Assembly: GCF_039541955.1 (NCBI RefSeq)
Contig: NZ_BAABHF010000010.1
Span: 310,001 to 374,000 of the forward strand
Source: Actinoallomurus oryzae
Lineage (GTDB): Bacteria; Actinomycetota; Actinomycetes; Streptosporangiales; Streptosporangiaceae
Reading direction: 5' to 3'
DNA length: 64,000 nt
A program made the position numbers and the translations under genes. This document shows, piece by piece, positions 14,367 to 23,207 of this stretch; position 1 is the stretch's first letter, and every line of letters begins with the position of its first letter. A model generated the notes under the pieces. It worked only from the letters and a program-made list of their open reading frames with translations, did no database searches and was not told the DNA's origin.

Positions 14367-16711
14367 TCCGTGTCCTGGAGATAGGCGACTACGCCGCGCC
14401 GGACGCCGGGCGCATGCTCGTCGGCCTCGGCGCGGACGTCACGATCGTCGAACCGCCCGATGGCGTCGCGGCCCGCCGCACGGACCCCGTCGGGTTCGCG
14501 CACCGGGCGGCCGGGAAGTCCTCCGTCCGGGCGGAGGACGCCATCGAGCTCGCGCCCGGGTGCGATGTGGTCCTCGACGGAACGTGGGGCGGTCCTCTTT
14601 CTCAGGTCGCAGGCGACCTGGTGGCGGCAGCCGGGCGCGGGGTCGTCCACGTCGTGCTGACGCCGTACGGAGACGCCGGCCCGGCCGCCGACTGGGCGGC
14701 GACCGACCTCACCGTCGCCGCTGCGGGCGGCATGCTCGCACTGATCGGCCGGCCCGACCGCCCGCCGCTGCGCCCGTACGGCGAGCAGGCGGACCAGCTC
14801 GCCGGGCTGAACGCCGCGATCGCGACCCTGATCGCCGCACGCGCGGGCGGCGGGCAGCGTGTGATCGTCTCCGGGCAGGCCTCGGTCGCCGCCAGCCTGG
14901 AGTTCGGTGCGATCACCTACATCCACACCGGCCGGGTTCCGGAGCGTACGGGCAGCACGCACCCGATGGCGCCGCACACGCTGTTCGCCACGGCGGACGG
15001 CCTCATCGCCGGTGGCCTGGGCGGCAGCCCACGGATGTGGGACGCCACACTCGCCTGGCTCACCGAGAACGGCACGGCGGGCGACCTGGTCGACGAGCGG
15101 TGGCAGGACCCGGTGTACCGGGTCCGGCACCGCGAGGAAATCTTCGACCGGCTCGCCGACATCGTCGGCGAGATGAAGCGTGACCAGCTCTTCCACGAAG
15201 GACAGGCACGGCGGCTCCCCTGGGCCGCGGTGCTGCGCCCGGAGGAGCTGACGGGCAACGCCCAGCTGGTCGAGCGCGGATTCTTCGTCGACGTCACGAC
15301 ACCTGTGGGCCCGGCGCGCGACGTGGGCTTCGCGGCCCGCGTCGGCGGAGCGGCCCCGCCGACCCGGCTACAGGTCCCCGAACCCGGCGAGCAGGCCGCC
15401 CGGGCGGCCGCCGAACGGGCACAGGACGCCGCGTCGGCCGAACCCACCACCTCGGCGACCGCCGAACCGCGGGTGCGGGACGCCGCGCCGGTCCTGCCGC
15501 GGCGCGGCGCCCTGGAAGGGATCCGGGTCCTCGACCTCACCTGGGTGCTCGCCGGGCCGTACGCGACCAAGACCCTCGCCGACCACGGCGCGGAGGTCAT
15601 TAAGATCGAATCGCGGCACCGGCCCGACCCGACCCGCTTCTCCCCCGGGTTTCACCTCTCCCGGTCCGACGAGACCGACCCCGACACGAGCGGCTACTTC
15701 AACAACGTCAACCGAAACAAGAAGAGCGTCACCGTCAACCTGCGTACGCAGGAGGGCCGTGACCTCGCGCTCCGGCTCGCCGCGCACTGCGACGTCGTCG
15801 TGGAGAACTTCGCGGCGGGCGTGCTCGACCGGCTCGGGCTCGGCTACGACCGGCTGCGCCAGGTCCGCGAGGACATCATCGTCGTGAGCATGTCGGGCAT
15901 GGGCCACACCGGCCCATGGCGCGACTACGTCTCCTACGCCGACGCCGTCTCGGCGCTGTCCGGCTGGACGGCGCTCACGGGAGAGCCGGGCGAGCAGCCG
16001 GTCGGCGTCGTGTACGGCCTGGCCGACATCATCGCCGGCCATCATGCCGCACTGGCCGCACTGGCCGCACTGGCCGTACGCGACCGCACCGGCTCGGGGC
16101 AGCACGTCGACATGGCCCAGTTGGAGACGGCGGCCGCTCACCTGGGTGACGCGATCCTGCGCGCGGACCGCGGCGAGACCGTCGAGCCGCTCGGCAACCG
16201 GCATCCGCGGATGGCACCGCACGGGGTGTTCCCCTGCCTCGGCGACGGCACCTGGGTGACCATCGCGGTCCGGACGGACGAGGAGTTCGCCCGTCTGGCA
16301 GCCGTCGCCGGCCTACCCGACGACCCGGGCTGGGCGACCCTGGCCGGACGCCAGGCGGACGAGTCCGCGTTGGAGAAGCACGTCGCCGCCTGGACGCGGT
16401 CCCGGTCCGCCGAGGCGATCGCGGAGATCCTGCAGGGCAACGGCGTCCCCGCCTACCCCCTGCGCGACGGCCGTACGCTCGTCGAGCACGACGCCGCGCT
16501 GCGCGCATGGGAGTTCTACGTACCGCTCCGCCACCCGGCGGCGGGCACCTTCCTGCACGAGGGGCTGCCGGCGCGGCTCACCCGCACGCCGGGCAGCGTG
16601 CACACGCCAGCGCCGCGCCTGGGCGAGCATACGGCCGAACTGCTCGCCGGCCTGCTCGGCTTGGACGAGACCGAGCAGGCGGTGCTGCGCGGGGGCGGCG
16701 TCCTGGAGTGA
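14363..16711 (+). CDS. Fused double-domain CaiB/BaiF (class III) CoA-transferase
   Basis: 782 residues, about twice the family length. The C-terminal half (from about residue 385) is a complete class III CoA-transferase: GIRVLDLTWVLAGPYATKTL, NRNKKSVTVNL, catalytic-Asp region YGLADIIAGHHAAL and GSGQHVDMAQLE. The N-terminal half (about residues 1-330) is a more divergent copy: IRVLEIGDYAAPDAGRML, EQADQLAGLNAAIATL and GGGQRVIVSGQAS. The two are joined by an Ala/Glu/Thr-rich linker. Class III enzymes work as interlocked dimers, so a fusion may make an intramolecular pseudo-dimer. It activates a pathway acid as a CoA thioester, consistent with the MaoC genes. GTG start overlaps the LLM stop. Confidence 0.88.
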   Translation: MIRVLEIGDYAAPDAGRMLVGLGADVTIVEPPDGVAARRTDPVGFAHRAAGKSSVRAEDAIELAPGCDVVLDGTWGGPLSQVAGDLVAAAGRGVVHVVLTPYGDAGPAADWAATDLTVAAAGGMLALIGRPDRPPLRPYGEQADQLAGLNAAIATLIAARAGGGQRVIVSGQASVAASLEFGAITYIHTGRVPERTGSTHPMAPHTLFATADGLIAGGLGGSPRMWDATLAWLTENGTAGDLVDERWQDPVYRVRHREEIFDRLADIVGEMKRDQLFHEGQARRLPWAAVLRPEELTGNAQLVERGFFVDVTTPVGPARDVGFAARVGGAAPPTRLQVPEPGEQAARAAAERAQDAASAEPTTSATAEPRVRDAAPVLPRRGALEGIRVLDLTWVLAGPYATKTLADHGAEVIKIESRHRPDPTRFSPGFHLSRSDETDPDTSGYFNNVNRNKKSVTVNLRTQEGRDLALRLAAHCDVVVENFAAGVLDRLGLGYDRLRQVREDIIVVSMSGMGHTGPWRDYVSYADAVSALSGWTALTGEPGEQPVGVVYGLADIIAGHHAALAALAALAVRDRTGSGQHVDMAQLETAAAHLGDAILRADRGETVEPLGNRHPRMAPHGVFPCLGDGTWVTIAVRTDEEFARLAAVAGLPDDPGWATLAGRQADESALEKHVAAWTRSRSAEAIAEILQGNGVPAYPLRDGRTLVEHDAALRAWEFYVPLRHPAAGTFLHEGLPARLTRTPGSVHTPAPRLGEHTAELLAGLLGLDETEQAVLRGGGVLE
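16049..16075 (+). repeat. Three tandem 9-base units within the CoA-transferase gene
   Basis: GCACTGGCC occurs three times in a row, encoding ALA-ALA-ALA-type repeats immediately after the catalytic Asp helix. It keeps frame and lies in a helix that normally carries one such unit. Likely slippage-derived length variation. Confidence 0.7.
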
Positions 16712-17121
16712 TGCCGCCGGCAGGTGCGCCAGGACGCGGTCCTGTCAAAACAGCCCGCGTCCACCTTCCACAGCCCTCCACGCTGTGCCTCAGGCATCGC
16801 GCGACCGGCACACCCGCGTTCAGGAGCAGCGTCGCAACGGCGCGGCGAACGGGGGGAACCGTTGTGGCCGGCACCCGCGTGATGGGGACATCGGCAATAT
16901 TCGGATCATGTCCAGACATGTCACTTCTTGTTACGCGACAGCCACGGAACCGTTAGTCTTCCTCCTCGTGATCATGAGACTCACCATCCAGAGCCGGTGC
17001 AGATATCGGTGAGGCCCGCGACACAGCATCCTCGGATACGGCGGTGCTTCGGCCCGCGTCAGGAGCCGGTCTCGGCGGCCTTAGGTTTCCTCTGTCTTGC
17101 GAGCCGATGAGGATTTGATCG
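16712..17121 (+). promoter_or_regulatory. Gene-free stretch upstream of the conservon
   Basis: 410 bases without a supportable gene, noticeably less GC-rich than the flanks between about 16890 and 16990. A possible promoter is TTGTTA at 16928 with GTTAGT about 18 bases later. No terminator hairpin for the CoA-transferase gene stood out. Expected to hold the conservon promoter; positions are weakly supported. Confidence 0.3.
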
Positions 17122-18555
17122 ATGTCAGCGGCCCTTTCAGCTCGTCACCGCGCGGAACTCCAGCCGATGGATCGGGCGGTGCTCATCCTGCTGGTCACGC
17201 TGGTCGTTACCGGTGGCGGGTGTTTTGCGGCGACCGCAGCCACCCAGCCGGCGTATCGGACTGTCGTGGTCATGTTCACCGGAGTGGCGGCGGCCGTGGT
17301 CTGTGCCGCGGTCGCGGTCGCGGCCTATTTCCTCCATGACGCACGCGCGCTGCGCAAGCGCATCGAGGTGATGGAGTCCGACATCGCACGTCTGGCCGAT
17401 GATGTCCTGCCGGCGATGGTGAAGCGTCTGCGCGAGGGCGCGTCGGCGGACACCGTTCTGGCGGAGATCGCCCTCCCGGCGGACGAGGCGCAGCGGCGCG
17501 TGCTTCGCACCGCGGCCCGGGAGGTCGGCCGGGGTGAACGTATGCGGGACGCCGCGATGGCGGCCTGTGCGAACGCCGCGGCCCGGGTTCAGGCCCTGGC
17601 GACCAGCATGCTCGCCGACCTGCGCGAGATGGAGCACCGTCACGGCGAAGAGGTCCTCGGTGACCTTTTGCGGCTGGACCACAGCACCGCCCAGGCGGGC
17701 CGGCTGGCCGACAGCATCGCCGTGCTGACCGGGGCACGTTCGGGGCGGCGCTGGACCAAGCCGATCGTGATGGAAAGCGTTCTGCGTGGTGCGGTCGGCC
17801 GTATCAGCGCGTACCAGCGGGTGCGCGTGCACTCGACCAGCACCGTCGCGGTCGCCGGGTACGCCGCCGAAGGTGTGATGCACGCGCTTGCCGAGTTGAT
17901 GGACAACGCCACCATTTTCTCGCCTCCCTCCGACCTGGTGTACGTGTACGTCGAGGAAGTACACGCGGGCGTCATCGTCACGATCGAGGACGCCGGCCTG
18001 GCGATGACTCCCGCCGCACTCGAACGAGCGAGGCGGGCGGTCTCCTCCGAGCCTCTCGACCTGACGACGCTCTCGGGAACACGGCTGGGGCTCGCGGTGG
18101 TGGGCTGCCTGGCGCGCAAGCACGGCCTGACCGTGTCTTTCCGACCCTCCTCACGCGGCGGCACCGGAGCCGTGGTCCTGCTCCCGCAGCAGCTCATCAC
18201 ACAGGTGTCAGGTGATGTCGCCGTTACGCGTCCGGCCGCCGCGACGCGCGTCGGCGGGCCTGTACGTACGGGCGGCGCCACCGCCTCCCGCCCAGCGCGA
18301 GAGGTGGCGCCCATGGAGGCGGAGACCTCGGAGCAGGACCTCCGGTCCGGGGCGAACGGTTCCTCTCGGCTGCCCCAACGCCGACGGGGGCAGACCTACT
18401 CCTCGTCCGCCTCCGCGAAGCCGGCCGCGTCGAGGCCCGTTACCGCGAAGCGAACCGCCGATGCGGGAGCGCGATTCCGTGCCTTCCGGCAGGCGGCCCG
18501 CGGTCAGGCAGCCGCGTCCTCCCCGGACGGCACCGACGACGGCAATGACCGCTGA
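17122..18555 (+). CDS. cvnA: Conservon sensor-kinase-like protein (CvnA type)
   Basis: 477 residues. Two N-terminal membrane spans (about 17-40 and 48-70), a coiled-coil/dimerisation region, and a histidine-kinase-type ATPase domain with N-box LAELMDNATIFSPP, G1 IEDAGLAMT and G2 GTRLGLAVVG. The tail after about residue 360 is disordered and Ser/Ala/Arg-rich. The classical phospho-acceptor H-box is not obvious, with LDHST at about residue 192 as the nearest match, as in other conservon members. It heads a five-gene set (A-B-C-D-E) known from Streptomyces, thought to form a membrane complex resembling a G-protein-coupled system. Confidence 0.9.
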   Translation: MSAALSARHRAELQPMDRAVLILLVTLVVTGGGCFAATAATQPAYRTVVVMFTGVAAAVVCAAVAVAAYFLHDARALRKRIEVMESDIARLADDVLPAMVKRLREGASADTVLAEIALPADEAQRRVLRTAAREVGRGERMRDAAMAACANAAARVQALATSMLADLREMEHRHGEEVLGDLLRLDHSTAQAGRLADSIAVLTGARSGRRWTKPIVMESVLRGAVGRISAYQRVRVHSTSTVAVAGYAAEGVMHALAELMDNATIFSPPSDLVYVYVEEVHAGVIVTIEDAGLAMTPAALERARRAVSSEPLDLTTLSGTRLGLAVVGCLARKHGLTVSFRPSSRGGTGAVVLLPQQLITQVSGDVAVTRPAAATRVGGPVRTGGATASRPAREVAPMEAETSEQDLRSGANGSSRLPQRRRGQTYSSSASAKPAASRPVTAKRTADAGARFRAFRQAARGQAAASSPDGTDDGNDR

Positions 18556-18639
18556 CGGTCCGGGCCTGGCCACACAACAGATTGGAGGCGGGGCGGGGAC
18601 CTTCCAGTCCGAAATCATCGGATTCTCGCCCATATCCCT

Positions 18640-19056
18640 ATGAAAACCGCAGATCGCGCGCTCGACTGGTTGCTGGAGAATCTACTCGCGCGGACGCCGG
18701 GGACACGCCATGCCCTGGTTCTGTCGAGTGACGGGCTGAAGCTGTGCCACACGTCCGGACTGACCGTGGACCAGGCCGACCAACTGGCCGCCATCGCATC
18801 GGGCATCCAGAGCCTCGCCCATGGCGCGTCAGCCGAGTTCGGTGATGGCAACGGCGGGGTGCGGCAGTCGATGACCGAATTCCACGGCGGCCTGCTGTTC
18901 ATCGTGGAGGCCGGAGAAGGAGCCCACCTCGCCGTCATCGCGAGCGACGATGCCGACGTCGGTCTCATCGGTCACAACATGGACGAGTTGGTCGAGCAGC
19001 TCGGCGAGCAGCTGGTCGCCGCACCCCGCGAAGGCCGACCGGGCAGCCGGTCATAA
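18640..19056 (+). CDS. cvnB: Roadblock/LC7-domain protein (CvnB type)
   Basis: 138 residues, single Roadblock/LC7 domain: LDWLLENLLARTPGTRHALV, LSSDGLKLCHTSGLTVDQAD, then a beta strand LLFIVEAGEGAHLAVIASDD and final helix MDELVEQLGEQL. These proteins bind small GTPases and act as activators or platforms. It lies second in the conservon, 84 bases after the kinase-like gene. The stop overlaps the ATG of the DUF742 gene by one base. Confidence 0.93.
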   Translation: MKTADRALDWLLENLLARTPGTRHALVLSSDGLKLCHTSGLTVDQADQLAAIASGIQSLAHGASAEFGDGNGGVRQSMTEFHGGLLFIVEAGEGAHLAVIASDDADVGLIGHNMDELVEQLGEQLVAAPREGRPGSRS

Positions 19057-19412
19057 TGAGCCCGCGGTTCGACGGCGAGGAGCCGGACCGGCTGTACACG
19101 GTGACCGGCGGACGCAGCCACGCGGACGAGAACCGGCTCGACATCGTCACGCTGATCGTCAGCGAGTCCGGTCCCGAGCCGGGCATGCAGTCCGAGCACG
19201 CCAAGATCCTGGCGATGTGCACCGGTCCGCTGTCGGTCGTGGAGATCTCCGCCGAGCTCGGGCTGCCGGTCACCATCGTGAAGATCCTCCTTGCCGATCT
19301 GCTCGACACCGGCCACGTCACCGCTCGCACTCCCGTGCCGACCTCCCGCTGGTCGCAGCTACCCGACGTCGAACTCCTGAAGCAGGTACTCATTGGACTC
19401 CAGAACCTCTGA
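19056..19412 (+). CDS. cvnC: DUF742 protein (CvnC type)
   Basis: 118 residues. Begins RLYTVTGGRSHADENRLDIV, a DUF742 hallmark, and has a winged-helix-like C-terminus GPLSVVEISAELGLPVTIVK, then LLADLLDTGHV. Function not established biochemically beyond membership of the conservon complex. The end overlaps the likely TTG start of the GTPase gene by 20 bases. Confidence 0.92.
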   Translation: MSPRFDGEEPDRLYTVTGGRSHADENRLDIVTLIVSESGPEPGMQSEHAKILAMCTGPLSVVEISAELGLPVTIVKILLADLLDTGHVTARTPVPTSRWSQLPDVELLKQVLIGLQNL

Positions 19413-20001
19413 TCAGGCCCTCCTCACGCCGTTGCGGAAGACCGCCACCACCGGCCTGAAGATCGTGATCGTCGGCGGGTTCGGCGTGGGCAAGACGACC
19501 ATGGTCCACTCGGTCAGCGAGATTCGCCCGCTGAGCACCGAGGAGACGATGACGCGAGCCGGCGTCGGAGTCGACGACGCCTCTGACGTGCGGGACAAGA
19601 CGACGACCACGGTCGCGTTCGACTTCGGGCGGATCAGCCTTAATGACCAGATGGTCCTCTACCTGTTCGGTGCGCCCGGGCAGGAGCGGTTCTGGTTCTT
19701 GTGGGACCGGCTGTTTCTGGGGGCCTTGGGAGCGGTCGTCCTCATCGACACCCGCCGCCTGGAGGACTCCTGGTACGCCATCGACCGTCTCGAGCATCAG
19801 AAGACGCCCTTCATCGTCGCGTGCAACGACTTCGGCGGACCGGTCTACACGCTGGACCAGGTACGGAACGCACTCGACCTGTCCGCCCACGTCCCGCTCA
19901 TCAAATGTGACGCACGCCGCCGTGACTCCAGCAAGACCGTGCTGCTCGAACTGGTCAACCACCTTCACGCGCTGTCCGCCACCGCGGAGAACACGCGATA
20001 G
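19393..20001 (+). CDS. cvnD: Ras-like conservon GTPase (CvnD type)
   Basis: 202 residues. P-loop GGFGVGKTTMVHSVSEI, switch region threonines in DKTTTTVAFDFG, G3-like LFGAPGQERFWFLWD, and G4-like FIVACNDF. These fit the conservon GTPases, which resemble eukaryotic Arf/Rag proteins. Start taken as TTG 19393 (MDSRTSD when initiated), because no ATG precedes the P-loop. Its partner is the Roadblock protein two genes upstream. Confidence 0.92.
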   Translation: MDSRTSDQALLTPLRKTATTGLKIVIVGGFGVGKTTMVHSVSEIRPLSTEETMTRAGVGVDDASDVRDKTTTTVAFDFGRISLNDQMVLYLFGAPGQERFWFLWDRLFLGALGAVVLIDTRRLEDSWYAIDRLEHQKTPFIVACNDFGGPVYTLDQVRNALDLSAHVPLIKCDARRRDSSKTVLLELVNHLHALSATAENTR

Positions 20002-20083
20002 GACCGATCCGGACCTCTGCCCGGCGTTGGTCACCCCGCCGAAACGAGCGGGCGAGGCCCACAAGACGATACGGAGAAACCTC

Positions 20084-21334
20084 ATGACTGACTCACCGCA
20101 GGTGGCAGGTTCCGCACCGCCGGGTTACCCCGACCACGCCGACGCCGTCCCCCTGTACGGGCCGCGCTATCAGACCCGGCCGGTCGAGCTGTACCGGGAG
20201 ATGAGGAGACAGCACGGTCCGGTCGTCCCGGTCATGCTCCAGGGCGATATTCCCGCCTGGCTCGTCATCGGTTACCGGCAGCTCCACCAGGTGCTGAACG
20301 ATCCGAAGCTGTTCAGCCGTGACTGCCGCCGCTGGAACGTATGGGACCGGGTCCCGCCCGACTGGCCGTTGATGGCCTTCATCGCCTATCAGCCGTCGGT
20401 GCTGTTCACCGACGGGGCCGAACACGAGCGGCACGCCGCGGCGATCAGAAGCGCGCTTTCCGGCGTCGACCAGTTCGAGCTGCGGTTCCAGTGCGAGCGG
20501 ATCGCCGACGGCTTGATCGACTCGTTCGCCGGCAGCGGCAAGGCCGACCTGATGAACCAGTTCGCCAGCCCCCTGCCGGTGCTCGTCGCAGCTTGGATGT
20601 TCGGCCTGCCGGAGGAGGAGGCCCCGGAGCTGGCACGCGACGTGGTCGAGGCGATGAACGGCTCCGCCGAGGCGTACCAGCGGTTCGCCGCCACGATGAA
20701 TCAGCTCTTGCAGACCAAGCGTGAGAGCCCTGGCCCCGACATCCCTTCACGCATGCTGGCCCACGCCTCGAACCTGACCACCGAGGAGCTCACCCACGAC
20801 CTCATCATCACCTTGACCGCGGGCCAGGACGCCATGGCCAACTGGATCGGCAACACCCTGCGGCTGATGCTCACCGACAACCGGTTCGCGCTGACGCTGG
20901 CGGGCGGACGCCGCAGCGTCGGGCAGGCGCTGAACGAGGTGCTGTGGGAGGACACCCCCGGGCAGAACAGCCTCGGGCGATGGGCGACCCGCGACACCCA
21001 GCTCGGCGGGCGGCACATCCGCACGGGCGACGGGATCGTCCTCGGCCTCGCGGGAGCCAACGCCGATCCGGAGATACGGCTGGACCCGCACACCGGCCCC
21101 GGAGGAAACCACGCCCACATGGCATTCGCCCACGGTGAGCACCGGTGCCCGCATCCGGCCCCGGAACTCGCCGAGGTCATGGCCCAAACGGCCGTCGAGG
21201 TTCTTTTGGACCGGCTCCCGGACACGGTACTCGCGGTCGAGCCCGAGGACCTCGTCTGGCGGCCGTCCATGCAGATGCGCGGCCTGACGGCTCTCCCCGT
21301 CACCTTCACCCCCGCCTACGTCGCCGGACGCTGA
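20084..21334 (+). CDS. cvnE: Conservon cytochrome P450, CYP157-like, lacking ExxR (CvnE type)
   Basis: 416 residues. Haem-binding loop FAHGEHRCPHP supplies the cysteine ligand; I-helix reads LTAGQDAMANWIGN. The K-helix, normally ExxR, reads NEVLWEDTP, with Trp in place of Arg. Absence of ExxR is a known property of the CYP157 family found in Streptomyces conservons, so this is a family trait rather than damage. ATG 20084 follows GGAGAAAC. It is the fifth conservon gene, 82 bases after the GTPase. The substrate and redox partner are unknown. Confidence 0.9.
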   Translation: MTDSPQVAGSAPPGYPDHADAVPLYGPRYQTRPVELYREMRRQHGPVVPVMLQGDIPAWLVIGYRQLHQVLNDPKLFSRDCRRWNVWDRVPPDWPLMAFIAYQPSVLFTDGAEHERHAAAIRSALSGVDQFELRFQCERIADGLIDSFAGSGKADLMNQFASPLPVLVAAWMFGLPEEEAPELARDVVEAMNGSAEAYQRFAATMNQLLQTKRESPGPDIPSRMLAHASNLTTEELTHDLIITLTAGQDAMANWIGNTLRLMLTDNRFALTLAGGRRSVGQALNEVLWEDTPGQNSLGRWATRDTQLGGRHIRTGDGIVLGLAGANADPEIRLDPHTGPGGNHAHMAFAHGEHRCPHPAPELAEVMAQTAVEVLLDRLPDTVLAVEPEDLVWRPSMQMRGLTALPVTFTPAYVAGR

Positions 21335-21364
21335 ACCGGCGCTCGATCAAGAACGGAAGCAGGC

Positions 21365-22528
21365 ATGCCACACCTCATCACGCGTCCGCGCTCATACCTG
21401 CGGAAGACCGCACACCGGCTGCAGAGCGTGTTCGGCTGTGCCCTTCTCGCGGGTACGGCGATCCTCTCCTCCGCGACCGGCGCACGCGCCACCGAACCTC
21501 ACGTGGTCGAGTACGGTCCGCTGCCAACGGGGCCGCTCTCGGGCGCCTGTGAGGTGGAGTTCGACCTCAAGGGACGGCTCTGGGTCGAGCAGTACCTTGC
21601 CGGCCAGTTCGCCCGGATGGACCCCGCGACCGGCCGGTTCACCGAGTTCAACACGCCGATGCCGCTGTCGGTACCGGGCGGGGAGGAAGTCGGTCAGGAC
21701 GGGGCGATCTGGTCCACCGAGGTCACAGGCAACAGTCTGCTCCGTATCGACCCCGACTCCGGCGCCATGCGAGAACTCCGCCTCCCCTGGGCGAACGCCC
21801 TCAGTGTGAAAGCGCTCGAACTCCCGTTGCACGTGGGCCTGGGCCTGGCGAACGACATCAGCAAGGGCCCCGACAACGCGATGTGGTTCACCCTCGGCGG
21901 GCTGAACTCGGTAGGCCGCATCGACATGGCGACCCACACGATGACCAAGTATCAGCTGCCCACGGTCCTCGGCGCCGAGCAGGCACTGTTCGGTATCATC
22001 AAGCCGGGCCCGGGCCGCACCATGGTCACCGACATGCCGCTGGAGAACAAGGTCTACTCCATCAACGTCGACACCAAGAAGATCACCTCCTACACGATGC
22101 CGACGCCCCTGTCATTCCCCCTCGGCGTCACCACCGGCCCCGACGGCGCCATCTGGGTCACCGAAGAACTGGCGATGAAGCTCGCCCGCATCGACCCCGC
22201 CACCGGCAAAATCACCGAATATCCGCTCCTCGGAACGGACGGTCTGCTCAGCGGGCTGCTCAACGGCATCAGCATCGGCAACCCCCTCCCGATCCCCGGC
22301 CCGATCGTCACCGGCAGCGACGGCAAGCTGTACTTCCCCCTGAACTTCGCCGGCAGCCTCGGACTGGGCAACCGCATGGCCGGCTTCGATCCGGCAACAC
22401 ACAAGATCGCGACCTACCCGACCCCGTCGTCGCTGTCGAGCCCCTGCGACATCAACAACCAACAACAGGGGTCGATCTGGTTCGCCGAACTCACCGCCAA
22501 CAAAGTCGGCCAGCTGATCATCTCCTAG
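21365..22528 (+). CDS. Secreted virginiamycin-B-lyase-like beta-propeller protein
   Basis: 387 residues. A signal peptide (about residues 1-42, cleavage near ARA-TEP) is followed by repeated propeller blades with the pattern D-GAIW-TE...I-RIDP-TG-ITEY, e.g. QDGAIWSTEVTGNSLLRIDP and GPDGAIWVTEELAMKLARID. This is the streptogramin-lyase/SMP-30-type fold. Enzymatic Vgb is cytoplasmic, so a secreted version may instead bind or cleave an extracellular lactone. Starts 30 bases after the P450, so it may be part of the conservon transcript. Confidence 0.82.
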   Translation: MPHLITRPRSYLRKTAHRLQSVFGCALLAGTAILSSATGARATEPHVVEYGPLPTGPLSGACEVEFDLKGRLWVEQYLAGQFARMDPATGRFTEFNTPMPLSVPGGEEVGQDGAIWSTEVTGNSLLRIDPDSGAMRELRLPWANALSVKALELPLHVGLGLANDISKGPDNAMWFTLGGLNSVGRIDMATHTMTKYQLPTVLGAEQALFGIIKPGPGRTMVTDMPLENKVYSINVDTKKITSYTMPTPLSFPLGVTTGPDGAIWVTEELAMKLARIDPATGKITEYPLLGTDGLLSGLLNGISIGNPLPIPGPIVTGSDGKLYFPLNFAGSLGLGNRMAGFDPATHKIATYPTPSSLSSPCDINNQQQGSIWFAELTANKVGQLIIS

Positions 22529-22792
22529 CGCCGGCCCGTACAGAGCAACCGTCGCGATCGCTTCGGCAGCCTGTCCGTGCGACAGCTCGGGTCGTATGGG
22601 ATCCCCGGCGACCACGGCTGTCGCACGGGCCGGTGTCCAGCGCCGTACCTGCGCACATGCCCCGCTCGGCCACGAACTGCTGGAGAGAAGGGCCCGGGAC
22701 GTACTCAGCCGAATCACCTGCAGAACATGGCAAACCCGAGCTGTCGCGAGGAGGTCGAGCCGGAATCACCGCCTACCGTGCGGATCGACGGG
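22529..22792 (+). other. Gene-free intergenic region between converging genes
   Basis: 264 bases between the secreted propeller (forward) and the small membrane protein (reverse). No supportable ORF on either strand and no strong perfect hairpin was found by eye. Confidence 0.4.
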
Positions 22793-23206
22793 TCAGGCCG
22801 GCGACAGTGCACCGGCGGCGACCAGGGCGAAGACTTTGATCACTTCGACAGCGACGTAGCCGAGATGGAGCCGGGACGGCGCGACCTCGCCGCCCGTGAT
22901 GACGACCGCCGCACGTCGATCCAGCGCGGGACGCAGCACGGTCATCTGGACGATCAGGCAGGCCGCGGCGATGACGGCGGGAACCCACCCGCGGACGTTG
23001 ACATGTCCCGTGGCCAGCGCGGCCAGAAGGAGAACGGCCAGGGCTGACTCGGCGATGTTCAACGCCTTGAACACCAACCGTCCGATCCCCAGGCCGAGGG
23101 GCACGGTGATGCCCGGTGCCCGGAACTTCAGTGGTGTTTCGAGGAAGGAGATCGCGATCACCATCCCGAACCACGTGAAGGCGAGGGCCGCGGCGAGACC
23201 GCTCAT
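22793..23206 (-). CDS. Four-helix integral membrane protein of unknown function
   Basis: 137 residues. Four predicted spans: ALAFTWFGMVIAISFLETPL, the AESALAVLLLAALATGH segment, VPAVIAAACLIVQMTVLRPA, and VAVEVIKVFALVAAGAL. The FLETPLKFRAPG loop is conserved in related small membrane proteins I remember without assigned function. Start ATG 23206 lies next to the stop of the upstream SufR-like regulator (1-base spacing), so it is the third gene of a ferredoxin-regulator-membrane protein operon. Confidence 0.7.
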   Translation of the reverse strand: MSGLAAALAFTWFGMVIAISFLETPLKFRAPGITVPLGLGIGRLVFKALNIAESALAVLLLAALATGHVNVRGWVPAVIAAACLIVQMTVLRPALDRRAAVVITGGEVAPSRLHLGYVAVEVIKVFALVAAGALSPA

Positions 23207-23207
23207 C

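Noticed and set aside
20341..20724. Alternate-frame ORFs within the P450 gene
   Set aside because: Shadow frames; the P450 haem and I-helix motifs define the real frame.
20084..21334. P450 judged defective for lack of ExxR
   Set aside because: Loss of ExxR is a known CYP157 trait in conservons.
22577..23047. Forward frame after the propeller gene
   Set aside because: Low-similarity Arg/Gly/Asp-rich product, overlaps the real reverse membrane gene, poor start context.
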